DNA of 42,343 bases, taken from the IMG/VR virus record IMGVR_UViG_3300042988_000100, positions 1 to 42,343 of that record, one strand, 5' to 3'. Position 1 is the first letter of the stretch, and each line of letters opens with the position of its first letter. Source of the DNA: a virus. A model generated the notes under the pieces. The model was not told the origin of the DNA. It did no database searches and saw only the letters and a list, made by a program, of their open reading frames with translations. This document shows, piece by piece, positions 8,534-13,857 of this stretch. The position numbers and the translations under genes are program-made.

Positions 8534-8600
8534 CGAAGAGTCTAAAGGAAACCTTTTCCCTTAGGTAACACTCTCCATGTGGTAACTGTTCCGTTGCAAC

Positions 8601-8632
8601 GAAAAGAACCCCCTGATTTCTCAGGAGGTTCT
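8601..8632 (-). terminator. Rho-independent terminator downstream of integrase and attP
   Basis: On the minus strand GAACCTCCTGA pairs with TCAGGGGGTTC around a GAAA loop, with one bulge, followed by TTTTC. It would end transcripts coming from the integrase and separate them from the RNA polymerase transcript. Confidence 0.75.
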
Positions 8633-8656
8633 CAAGTGAACTGAGCTGTTCAAAGA

Positions 8657-8711
8657 TGGTGCGGTCGAGAGGACTCGAACCTCCACGGATTTCTCCACTA
8701 GCACCTCAAGC
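8657..8711 (-). other. attP core matching the 3' half of a tRNA-Leu(GAG)
   Basis: Read on the minus strand this is the anticodon loop to CCA end of a leucine tRNA. The loop is TTGAGGT (anticodon GAG), followed by the 3' anticodon stem, the long variable arm TGGAGAAATCCGT, the T arm with TTCGAGT, and the acceptor strand CGACCGC-ACCA. No matching 5' acceptor (GCGGTCG), D arm or complete anticodon stem lies upstream, so it is not a whole tRNA gene. A partial tRNA next to an integrase gene is the classic attP form: on integration it rebuilds the host tRNA. The length of exact identity with the host cannot be set from this sequence. Confidence 0.88.
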
Positions 8712-8740
8712 TGAGGGGTACAAGAGAAATCAATGACTTA

Positions 8741-8798
8741 GGTTGTCACACTATCCCGAAAATCAGCCTCAGTTGTCACAGCTCAATGGCCTGTGACA
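8741..8798. repeat. Arm-type integrase-binding repeats, integrase side of attP
   Basis: GGTTGTCACA (8741-8750) and AGTTGTCACA (8771-8780) are direct repeats 30 bases apart; CTGTGACA (8791-8798) is an inverted copy. They mirror the cluster at 8482-8533 on the far side of the tRNA-like core. Confidence 0.6.
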
Positions 8799-8806
8799 GG
8801 TGGTCT

Positions 8807-9844
8807 TTACCCGTTCACAACCATGAGATGCGGCTTGATGGATACTTGCTCCAGTGCCTCACGGCCTGCCTGAAGATTGCTCGGGGCAAGGTGGGCATAA
8901 CGCATGGTCGTGGTGATGGAGGAGTGACCCATCCAAGCCTGAACCACTGCGAGAGGGACACCACGCTGGACCATACGAGATGCACAGGTGTGCCTCAGCA
9001 TGTGGACGCAGAACTGGGTGTCGTCCTCCAGCCCCATGGCCGTCTTCAGCTCCCACCATTCACGCCTGAGGGTGTGGAAGGTGTAGTCGAAGGGACGGAG
9101 CTGGTTGCCCCTGCGCTGCAGGATCTCAGCCACCCGCTGGGTCACTGGGACAGCTCGTGCCTTGTCCGTCTTGGTCTGCCCAGCATGGAGGTGGAGCATC
9201 CCATTGGCGAAGTCAGACTTGTGCAGGCCCAGCAGCTCAGACCTACGGAAGCCGGTGTCAGTGGCCACCACGATGAAGTCGTAGAGCTGGTGGAGATCGA
9301 GCTGACGGCACATGGCCAGCGCCCTGCTCTCCTCAGCCTCGTCCATCCAGCGGATGCGGTGGCTACCAGGCTTCCTGCGGGGCAGCTTGGGCATGGCCTT
9401 GATCCAGTCCTTCTCCATCGCTGTGGTCAGCATCTTGGAGAGGTGAGAGATCTTGTGGTTGACCGTCTGCCCCTTGTTGCCTTCCTCTTCCCAGGCCTCG
9501 ACGGCATCCAGTGCCATGTCGAAGGTGACCTCCGAGACCGGAGTGTCCTCAGGGATCTGCTCGAAGACCGCCTTGCAGAAAATCTTGTGGGTATCCTGGC
9601 CTTTGTCCTCTTTCCAATAGAGCCTCCAGGTGAGGTCATGGGCTTCTTTGAGGGTGTGGATACCAGCAGGACGTTTTGCAGGCCCTGTAGCTGGTTTTAG
9701 AGGGCTTCCTGTGGCTTTCTGACGGGTCAGTGCCTCAAGTTCAGCGACCTCAGCTTCGTTCTTGGTCTTGAAGCTCTCACGGAATCGATGGGCACCACTG
9801 CCCACAGAGACCATGTAAGCTCCACCACGTTCGTAGATGGGCAT
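8807..9844 (-). CDS. Tyrosine-type integrase
   Basis: Site-specific recombinase of 345 residues. The catalytic set is complete: R200 in ATDTGFRRSELLGL, K225 in GQTKTDKARAVPVT, H281 and R284 in HMLRHTCAS, H307 in WMGHSSITTT, and the nucleophile Y316 in MRYAHL. An N-terminal strand-rich segment (YERGGAYMVSVGSGAHRFRESF) looks like the Arm-binding domain, and residues 63-150 form the SAM-like core-binding domain. The stop is 96 bases from the tRNA-like attP core, and the start is two bases below the MarR-like gene's stop, so both are probably co-transcribed. All active-site residues are intact, so it should be functional. Confidence 0.97.
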   Translation of the reverse strand: MPIYERGGAYMVSVGSGAHRFRESFKTKNEAEVAELEALTRQKATGSPLKPATGPAKRPAGIHTLKEAHDLTWRLYWKEDKGQDTHKIFCKAVFEQIPEDTPVSEVTFDMALDAVEAWEEEGNKGQTVNHKISHLSKMLTTAMEKDWIKAMPKLPRRKPGSHRIRWMDEAEESRALAMCRQLDLHQLYDFIVVATDTGFRRSELLGLHKSDFANGMLHLHAGQTKTDKARAVPVTQRVAEILQRRGNQLRPFDYTFHTLRREWWELKTAMGLEDDTQFCVHMLRHTCASRMVQRGVPLAVVQAWMGHSSITTTMRYAHLAPSNLQAGREALEQVSIKPHLMVVNG

Positions 9845-9845
9845 A

Positions 9846-10166
9846 TCAGTTGCTCCCCAAAATGTTATTCACAGTGATCTGACCCTTCTTGGTGAGACGA
9901 ATTATCTTTTTTCGTCTCTCCATCGGGTCCTCGAATGACTCGATGAGTTTCAGTCCTTCCTCCTTTTTCCTGTTGATCTTCCCAAGAGCACCAATATGGC
10001 GACTAGCAGTGGCCAGCCCTATGCCTGCTCTTTTAGCGATCTCAGAGAGCGACATGCCCTCTGCTTCTTCAGCGACTACGAACAGGCACTTGGCCTGACC
10101 TAGCGGCATCTCTGGGTCGATTGCTGAGATACCTGTAAGAAAGCGAATCGCGTCTGTGGGTGTCAT
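9846..10166 (-). CDS. MarR-like winged-helix transcription regulator
   Basis: 106-residue protein with a MarR-type winged helix: helices around LGQAKCLFVVAEEAEGMSLSEIAKRAGIGLATASRHIGALGKI, of which GLATASRHIGALG is the recognition helix, then a wing (MERRKKIIRLTKKGQITVNNIL). Such proteins bind palindromic operators as dimers. It sits directly upstream of the integrase and is divergent from a plus-strand gene; a perfect palindrome lies 78 bases above its start. An AGGAG lies 12 bases before the ATG. I infer a role in controlling integration or lysogeny, but a regulator of early transcription is equally possible. Confidence 0.85.
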   Translation of the reverse strand: MTPTDAIRFLTGISAIDPEMPLGQAKCLFVVAEEAEGMSLSEIAKRAGIGLATASRHIGALGKINRKKEEGLKLIESFEDPMERRKKIIRLTKKGQITVNNILGSN

Positions 10167-10350
10167 ATGTGGTGCTTGCTCCTATGTGTCTTAGTGACAC
10201 AGGGAGACTCCCACATACCCCGAGTCCGGTCAAGAACAGTTTCCACTTGGCAAGTGTGTAGCGCACCAAATGGTTACCTTGCCCATTGACAACAGTTACC
10301 CGACTCCAACACAAGTGTAACCTGTACTTTACAGACCGGAGGTCCCGAGA
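10167..10350. promoter_or_regulatory. Divergent intergenic control region
   Basis: 184 bases between the MarR-like gene (minus) and the only plus-strand gene. It holds the palindrome CACTTGGCAAGTG, and several GGTAAC-type motifs: inverted GTTACC at 10295-10300, GGTTACC at 10272-10278 and GTAACC at 10318-10323. The decamer GGTAACTGTT occurs here on the minus strand (10291-10300) and again at 8581-8590. A TTGACA lies at 10286-10291, but I see no well-spaced -10 box for either direction. Confidence 0.55.
10244..10256. promoter_or_regulatory. Palindromic operator candidate CACTTGGCAAGTG
   Basis: Perfect 5-bp arms (CACTT and AAGTG) around GGC. Near copies lie over the -35 box of the host promoter at 13824-13853 and near the RNA polymerase promoter. 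Its place next to the MarR-like gene suggests autoregulation. The link to that protein is inference. Confidence 0.55.
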
Positions 10351-10593
10351 ATGCGATTGTCAAATGCGGTGTTGGACGCTGTCAGAAAGGGCGGCGTCGA
10401 GGTCTATTTCGCAGACAGGCATACCACAAGGGTCTGGAACGGCTTGCGCCTCCAAGGGGAACCCATGAGGTATGGCGGCTGGTACTGGGTGAGGAAATCC
10501 AAAGGTAGGGTCGTGGCGGCAGACGAAGACGGACCTTTTAGGACCGAATCCGCTGCCATCAGGGATGCCTTTGTGAAGCTCCAGCTTAGGTAG
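10351..10593 (+). CDS. Only plus-strand gene: 80-residue unknown protein
   Basis: The single gene running against the rest of the genome. The ATG at 10351 has GGAGG a few bases upstream (GGAGGTCCCGAGA), one of the best ribosome-binding sites in the region. The protein begins MRLSNAVLDAVRKGGVEVYF, contains an aromatic patch (RYGGWYWVRKSKGRVV), and ends with a helix (TESAAIRDAFVKLQLR); it is basic overall. No family is recognised. It is divergent from the MarR-like regulator and converges on the early operon, whose last gene it overlaps by 8 bases. Position suggests a role in the lysis-lysogeny choice (antirepressor, Cro-like or excision factor), but this is not shown by sequence. Confidence 0.75.
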   Translation: MRLSNAVLDAVRKGGVEVYFADRHTTRVWNGLRLQGEPMRYGGWYWVRKSKGRVVAADEDGPFRTESAAIRDAFVKLQLR

Positions 10594-10786
10594 AAGAGGG
10601 TTCCCCCGCCTCTTTGACAATGCGGAGCAAGCCCTTCTCCTCCAGGTCTTTCACCATGTTGATGAAGTTGGCCTGGCAGTGCATGGCGATGGAGTCCGCT
10701 GGGTTGTCCTGACACCCGTTGCCCTGCCATACGAACTTCGTTTTGAGGCCTTGTGGTGTGTCCTCTAAAAAGAATGCTGTTCTCAT
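10586..10786 (-). CDS. Last gene of the early operon, unknown 66-residue protein
   Basis: The ATG at 10786 overlaps the stop of the gene before (ATGA) and has AAGGAAC upstream. The upstream open part of the frame has no start signal. The protein has an N-terminal strand pattern (MRTAFFLEDTPQGLKTKFVW), then a helical part (FINMVKDLEEKGLLRIVKEA) ending in GEPSST. It contains two cysteines (QGNGCQDN and MHCQ). No family is recognised. Its 3' end converges with the plus-strand gene. Confidence 0.75.
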   Translation of the reverse strand: MRTAFFLEDTPQGLKTKFVWQGNGCQDNPADSIAMHCQANFINMVKDLEEKGLLRIVKEAGEPSST

Positions 10787-11028
10787 TTGGTTCCTTTTTT
10801 GCAAGGTTGGTCTAATTGTGATTCTGCTCTTCCACACCGCTTACACATGCCCAAGACAACCTGACCATTCCTGTCGCAGATAATTTCTGGGCGGTCTTTG
10901 TCTTCGTCGGTGTAAAGATCGTGATCGAGCTTCTCCTTTTTGCCGAAGGTTTCCTCCCAGCGGCGGTCATATTCCTCTTTAGGCACCTCAATGGGACGTG
11001 GTGCTGAACCCTTGCCACCGTCACTCAT
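10783..11028 (-). CDS. 81-residue protein with an MSDGGKGSAPRP start and a zinc-ribbon-like tail
   Basis: The N-terminus SDGGKGSAPRPIEVPKEEYDRRWEETFGKK is a recurrent start of small phage proteins of unknown role. The C-terminal half has four cysteines (IICDRNG, MCKRCGRAE, QPCKKG), possibly a small metal-binding knuckle. The ATG at 11028 has GAGG upstream; the frame overlaps its neighbours by 8 and 4 bases, showing translational coupling. Function unknown. Confidence 0.75.
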   Translation of the reverse strand: MSDGGKGSAPRPIEVPKEEYDRRWEETFGKKEKLDHDLYTDEDKDRPEIICDRNGQVVLGMCKRCGRAESQLDQPCKKGTK

Positions 11029-11218
11029 TTGGAGCCTCTAGGTACTCAGCGACATCTAGGCAGGCCTTAGCTAGCTCTCTTAGCTCAGTGGCATCTAGGT
11101 AAACCTTACCATCGTCCATATAGCCCTTGATCTCTTTACCACTCACTGTAATACCAAAGTTACCCATAAACTCCATCCAAGATTGTGTCTCTGGACACCT
11201 ACTTTTCATTGTCTTCAT
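11021..11218 (-). CDS. 65-residue early protein, unknown
   Basis: The start is ATG 11218, with GGAGT upstream and an ATGA overlap with the membrane-protein gene; the longer upstream frame is a shadow of that gene. The protein reads MKTMKSRCPETQSWMEFMGN and continues with two strand-turn segments (FGITVSGKEIKGYMDDGKVYLDATEL) and a helix (LRELAKACLDVAEYLEA). It is acidic. No family is recognised. Confidence 0.75.
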   Translation of the reverse strand: MKTMKSRCPETQSWMEFMGNFGITVSGKEIKGYMDDGKVYLDATELRELAKACLDVAEYLEAPNE

Positions 11219-11427
11219 TTCGTACTCCAAACAATTAAACCAAACAAATAGATGCCTGCCGAAGCGGCCTCCACCACGATCAACGCTGTGTCCTTCGCTT
11301 TGATGCCTACGAGACACCAAAGGGAGCCACCGAGTGCTCCGAAGACAAGGTTGAGCGGGTAGATGTTGAGGGCGGTTAGGACCATTCCGATCAGGTAGAG
11401 GCCTGTGCCTGCCCAGCGGGTGGTCAA
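11215..11427 (-). CDS. Small early membrane protein with two or three helices
   Basis: 70-residue hydrophobic protein: TGLYLIGMVLTALNIY, LNLVFGALGGSLWCLVGI and DTALIVVEAASAGIYLFGLIVW are likely membrane spans. Similar small proteins with a LNIYPLN turn are widespread in phages (annotated as DUF6552-like in some). The start is a TTG inside a TTGA overlap with the preceding stop, with AAGGGGAAAC ahead of it, so it should be translated by coupling. It could act on the host membrane early in infection; no function is known to me. Confidence 0.75.
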   Translation of the reverse strand: MTTRWAGTGLYLIGMVLTALNIYPLNLVFGALGGSLWCLVGIKAKDTALIVVEAASAGIYLFGLIVWSTK

Positions 11428-11630
11428 GGGTTTCCCCTTGCACGGATCTTCCTAGCACAAGCAAACCCGTTCACATCCTCACCAACATCTTCGTTCATGG
11501 CTCTTTGGAACTGCTCACAAGTGAACGCACAGGCTTCTCGTTCTTCTGACACCGCATCAAGAACCAACTTTAAAACCCACGCAGAAACATTCCTGTGGCC
11601 TGCTAGTCTTTCAATATCTTTGAGGTTCAT
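11424..11630 (-). CDS. 68-residue early protein, helical
   Basis: The ATG at 11630 has a perfect GGAGG upstream and overlaps the stop of the 42-residue gene (ATGA). The sequence is mainly helical (DIERLAGHRNVSAWVLKLVLDAVSEEREACAFTCEQFQRAM), with a cysteine pair ACAFTC and a third in FACARKI. EEREACAFTCE is a pattern seen in other small phage proteins of unknown role. Part of the coupled operon 11943-10586. Confidence 0.75.
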   Translation of the reverse strand: MNLKDIERLAGHRNVSAWVLKLVLDAVSEEREACAFTCEQFQRAMNEDVGEDVNGFACARKIRARGNP

Positions 11631-11755
11631 AACGGTGCCTCCTCAAACTCCTCTACACGCTTGCCCTCAATTTGCTTGAGTAGCTTTGCCATCTCTTTGG
11701 GAGACAGGCGTGTGAACGGCCAGAGAGGCCAGCCGGATGTGTATGGGTAGTTCAT
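11627..11755 (-). CDS. 42-residue early protein
   Basis: Short frame: MNYPYTSGWPLWPFTRLSPK, then a charged helix (EMAKLLKQIEGKRVEEFEEA). It is joined to both neighbours by ATGA overlaps, which argues strongly that it is translated. Aromatic and proline-rich at the start, helical at the end. No family is recognised. Confidence 0.65.
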   Translation of the reverse strand: MNYPYTSGWPLWPFTRLSPKEMAKLLKQIEGKRVEEFEEAPL

Positions 11756-11943
11756 GCGGCCTCCATGGCATCGTTCAAGGCAAAAAACAGTTGGCCAAGC
11801 ATCAGGGCTTGCTCATCTGACATCCCTGCTTCCTCACGGCTCCGGTGGGAAGTCCGGCCAATGCCCCGTACAATCAGATCAAGCTCTTCAGCAGTGAGTG
11901 TAAGTTTGACTGTGAGTGTCTCTCGCTCAATTGATGCTTTCAT
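11752..11943 (-). CDS. First gene of the coupled early operon, 63 residues
   Basis: The ATG at 11943 has GGAG upstream; the open frame above it contains an 18-bp repeat and is probably leader. The protein MKASIERETLTVKLTLTAEE continues into helices (LDLIVRGIGRTSHRSREEAGMSDEQALMLGQLFFALNDAMEAA). It begins about 150 bases below a good sigma70-type promoter (12095-12124), so it should be among the first genes transcribed by the host polymerase. Unknown function. Confidence 0.75.
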   Translation of the reverse strand: MKASIERETLTVKLTLTAEELDLIVRGIGRTSHRSREEAGMSDEQALMLGQLFFALNDAMEAA

Positions 11944-12094
11944 AATAATCTCCAATGATGAAACCATTGACCGGCCAAGGCGATGCGCTCTGGACAACGA
12001 CAATAGTTTCACTCTTAGAGATTGTAGGATTGTCCCGAAGGCGTCCGCCCCTACACCCAGCGTATTAGTGTGCTCTGGTCAGCACATGAAATGC

Positions 12095-12124
12095 ATTATA
12101 CACAAACTGAAGAGGCTGGGTCAG
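12095..12124 (-). promoter_or_regulatory. Sigma70-like host promoter for the early operon
   Basis: On the minus strand: -35 CTGACC, 18-base spacer ending in TTTGTG, -10 TATAAT. The perfect -10 box with TG two bases upstream suggests strong recognition by host RNA polymerase. It lies in the 217-base gap before the operon starting at 11943. Confidence 0.7.
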
Positions 12125-12160
12125 CCCCTTGGATTTGCAGACAATATCAGCCAGCCAAGT

Positions 12161-12376
12161 CTATGCGCTCAGCTTGCTGGTTTTATCAACCGGCCAAGTC
12201 CCTGCGCTCTGGGCCAAGGCTTGGGCGTAGGTCTTCGCATGGTGGTACGGCGTAGGCCCTAAGGCCTCAAAGCTGGCCACGGTGTGCCACGACAAAAAGA
12301 CAGGGTGCCTCAGTTGGACAGCCAGGGCTTTGCCCATGGTGTAGAGCCGGACCGTAAGGGATACGTTCTCAATCAC
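12161..12376 (-). CDS. 71-residue early protein, unknown
   Basis: I start at GTG 12376, because GGGGG lies seven bases upstream and the overlap with the preceding gene is then only 8 bases; an ATG at 12421 is the alternative. The protein begins with strands (IENVSLTVRLYTMGKALAVQL) and goes on FLSWHTVASFEALGPTPYHHAKTYAQALAQ. One copy of the 18-bp repeat encodes part of the tail (SAGTWPVD) and another overlaps the stop. The YHHAKTYAQA segment looks like the end of a small phage domain, but no family is recognised. Confidence 0.6.
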   Translation of the reverse strand: MIENVSLTVRLYTMGKALAVQLRHPVFLSWHTVASFEALGPTPYHHAKTYAQALAQSAGTWPVDKTSKLSA

Positions 12377-12602
12377 GGCGATACCCCCATTCGGGCATCT
12401 TCCAGCCCATCTCACGGACATACAGGGGCAGATCGGCCAAGCCTATGCGCCCCTCCTGGTAGTCGTGCAGGGCCTTAAGCCACTTGCGGCAATCTTCAGC
12501 GGCTGCCCTGGTGCCATCGTTGGGGTACTTGGCCCCTTCGTACATGGCCAGGTCAGCCAAGAGTTTGCGCTCAATTTCAGCGGGTGACAGGTGGAGGGTC
12601 AT
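12369..12602 (-). CDS. 77-residue early protein carrying two 18-bp repeats
   Basis: The ATG at 12602 overlaps the preceding stop (ATGA). The sequence is helical: LSPAEIERKLLADLAMYEGA, AAAEDCRKWLKALHDYQEG, then IGLADLPLYVREMGWKMPEWG. Two copies of the 18-bp repeat encode the ERKLLADL and GRIGLADL segments in the same frame. Function unknown. Confidence 0.7.
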   Translation of the reverse strand: MTLHLSPAEIERKLLADLAMYEGAKYPNDGTRAAAEDCRKWLKALHDYQEGRIGLADLPLYVREMGWKMPEWGYRRD

Positions 12603-12922
12603 ACAAAGTCCAATTCATCAGTTAAACCCAGTTCCTGCAGGAGTTCGTACCCGTCATGGTAGATCCCCAGCATGCCAGATATGCTGCCGCGGTTGCCGCT
12701 TGGCCATTCCCAGGACTTGCGAAAATCGGCCATTAGTCCTTTTTCCTGGCAGTCCCGCAGATAGGCGCACAAGGTGCCCCAGTCATCCGCACGGCGTGGA
12801 TCACACGGTTGACCCCAAGAATACCGGGCTGCGAAATAGCGCACCATTTGAGACCGGCCAAGTGCATGCGTTTGCTTTATGTAGGACCGGCGATAGTCCA
12901 GGACTTTGCGGATTTTCTCCAT
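12599..12922 (-). CDS. 107-residue early protein, unknown
   Basis: The start is ATG 12922, with AAGGGG upstream; the frame extends higher but without a start signal. Helical and rich in arginine and tryptophan: MEKIRKVLDYRRSYIKQTHA, MVRYFAARYSWGQP, ADDWGTLCAYLRDCQEKGLMADFRKSWEW, LGIYHDGYELLQELGL. It carries one copy of the 18-bp repeat in a third frame (THALGRSQ). It follows a 34-base inverted repeat. No family is recognised. Confidence 0.7.
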   Translation of the reverse strand: MEKIRKVLDYRRSYIKQTHALGRSQMVRYFAARYSWGQPCDPRRADDWGTLCAYLRDCQEKGLMADFRKSWEWPSGNRGSISGMLGIYHDGYELLQELGLTDELDFV

Positions 12923-12969
12923 GTTGAACCCCTTAGGATGTGGCCAGGGCTTGGCCTGCAATCTGCCCA

Positions 12970-13003
12970 CAATTGCCCACGGTATCCCAATGGGCAACAA
13001 TTG
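12970..13003. repeat. 34-base inverted repeat before an early gene
   Basis: CAATTG-CCCA and TGGG-CAACAATTG arms face each other: TTGCCCA (12973-12979) pairs with TGGGCAA (12991-12997), and CAATTG lies at both outer ends. There is no T tract, so it is more likely an operator or leader hairpin than a terminator. A weak copy of the CACTTGGCAAGTG motif follows at 13005-13017. Confidence 0.55.
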
Positions 13004-13018
13004 GCATATGGCAAGGGT

Positions 13019-13786
13019 TTAGGCCGCAAGCTGCAGCGGGATCACCTTTGCGCCAGGATCCACGACAAACCCGGTATAGTCCCGCTTGGCTGCACCTTTG
13101 GCATACAAGGCCACTACAACCCCTTGTGGGTCCAGGTGGCGAATATCGCTATCGTCACCGTCAACGCATTCCATACCCAGGAATGATGCAGGGATCCCCT
13201 TGCGGTCCCTAAAGACAACGGCGATACGCATGCCGTTGGTCTTGGCCTGGTGTACGAACTTCTGATAACCCACGGTCCCGCTATAGGAGAATGTAAGGTC
13301 ATAGTTGGCCGGGATACCCTTGCGGTTGGCCAGCTTGGTGTAGTCGTAGAACTGCAAGTCAGGAAATAGGTTGATAATTGTTGTTTTGCGAACTTTGCCG
13401 TTCATGAACTCATAGTCAAACTCGACATTCTCCCAGCGAATATCTGAAGTCCCATTAAGGCGAACCAGAGGGATCATACCCGCAGCCTTAGCCTTGCGCT
13501 GCAGCCGGGCAATATCACGGACTAGCTGCAGCATGAACCCCTGGCGATCCTGGTGAAACCACTTGGCTTTGTCAATGCGGGATTGTTGCACCGAAGTGAA
13601 AGCCCCACGGCCAGCACTGTAGAGGCATGCAGCTTCGCAACCGGCAACCTTTACCATTGGGCAAGTATTATGGCCAGAGATTGTGCTCGGTGCCATGTAG
13701 AGAATGCCAGTCATGTAACCGTACTTTTGACCCTTGACGGTCTTGGCGTTGGTATCAATGGCCAGGAGTTTGCGAGATTTGATCAT
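13019..13786 (-). CDS. GP88-family phage protein
   Basis: 255-residue protein of the phage family called Gene product 88, first named in mycobacteriophages and found in many unrelated phages and plasmids. Family marks are NAKTVKGQKYGYMTGILYMAPSTISG, the cysteine cluster NTCPMVKVAGCEAACLYSAGRGAF (C42, C50, C54), VRLNGTSDIRWE, and LQFYDYTKLANRKG. The biochemical role is not established; the cysteines could bind metal or an iron-sulphur cluster (inference). The ATG at 13786 has AGGAC upstream and lies about 31 bases below the predicted start of transcription from the host promoter at 13824-13853. It is the largest early gene. Confidence 0.85.
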   Translation of the reverse strand: MIKSRKLLAIDTNAKTVKGQKYGYMTGILYMAPSTISGHNTCPMVKVAGCEAACLYSAGRGAFTSVQQSRIDKAKWFHQDRQGFMLQLVRDIARLQRKAKAAGMIPLVRLNGTSDIRWENVEFDYEFMNGKVRKTTIINLFPDLQFYDYTKLANRKGIPANYDLTFSYSGTVGYQKFVHQAKTNGMRIAVVFRDRKGIPASFLGMECVDGDDSDIRHLDPQGVVVALYAKGAAKRDYTGFVVDPGAKVIPLQLAA

Positions 13787-13823
13787 GGGGATGTAGTCCT
13801 ATGAAAGAGTGATTGTGAAAGGG

Positions 13824-13853
13824 ATTATATCGGCAATGGTTGTCACTTGGCAA
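13824..13853 (-). promoter_or_regulatory. Sigma70-like host promoter for the GP88 gene
   Basis: Minus strand: -35 TTGCCA, 18-base spacer, -10 TATAAT. The operator-like motif at 13844-13856 covers the -35 box, and an arm-like GGTTGTCACT lies in the spacer. Both well-formed host promoters in the window have a TATAAT box and an 18-base spacer. Confidence 0.7.
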
Positions 13854-13856
13854 GCG
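13844..13856. promoter_or_regulatory. Operator-like CACTTGGCAAGCG over the early promoter
   Basis: Matches 12 of 13 positions of the palindrome at 10244-10256 and overlaps the -35 hexamer of the GP88 promoter. Binding here would block host transcription of the early region. Confidence 0.5.
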
Positions 13857-13857
13857 T

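Larger units (their letters stand above)
8340..8806. other. 467-base non-coding control and attachment region
   Basis: No gene is seen between the polymerase start and the integrase stop. Going up in coordinate it holds a hairpin near 8411-8423 (AGAGATAATCTCT, a possible RNA processing site in the polymerase leader), the phage-type promoter, an operator-like repeat, arm-type repeats, two GGTAAC motifs (8564-8569 and 8581-8586), a terminator, the tRNA-like attP core, and a second set of arm-type repeats. The arrangement is that of a phage integration locus. Confidence 0.8.
11973..12873. repeat. Dispersed 18-bp early-region repeat, six copies
   Basis: Plus-strand pattern RGCCAAGNNNHTGCGCTC at 11973-11990, 12153-12170, 12192-12209, 12435-12452, 12555-12572 and 12856-12873. 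A diverged seventh copy lies at 13761-13777 inside the GP88 gene. Copies fall in a leader, across a gene end and inside coding sequence in all three frames (for instance ERKLLADL and GRIGLADL in one gene, SAGTWPVD in another, THALGRSQ in a third). Conservation is therefore of DNA, not protein. The copies face the same way. They lie between two host promoters. They are not sigma70 promoters, because no -10 box follows at a fixed distance. Confidence 0.75.

Noticed and set aside
8657-8740. A complete tRNA-Leu gene
   Set aside because: The 3' half is perfect, but there is no 5' acceptor strand complementary to CGACCGC, no D arm and no complete 5' anticodon stem on the minus strand. It fits an attachment core better.
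8786-9700. 304-residue plus-strand frame over the integrase
   Set aside because: Antisense shadow of the integrase, whose catalytic residues are all present on the minus strand.
11973-12873. CRISPR-like array from the 18-bp repeats
   Set aside because: The spacing is irregular (39 to 301 bases) and the copies lie inside genes; no cas genes are present.
12161-12873. 18-bp repeats as promoters
   Set aside because: TTGGCC could be a -35 box, but no -10 box follows at a constant distance, and most copies are inside genes.
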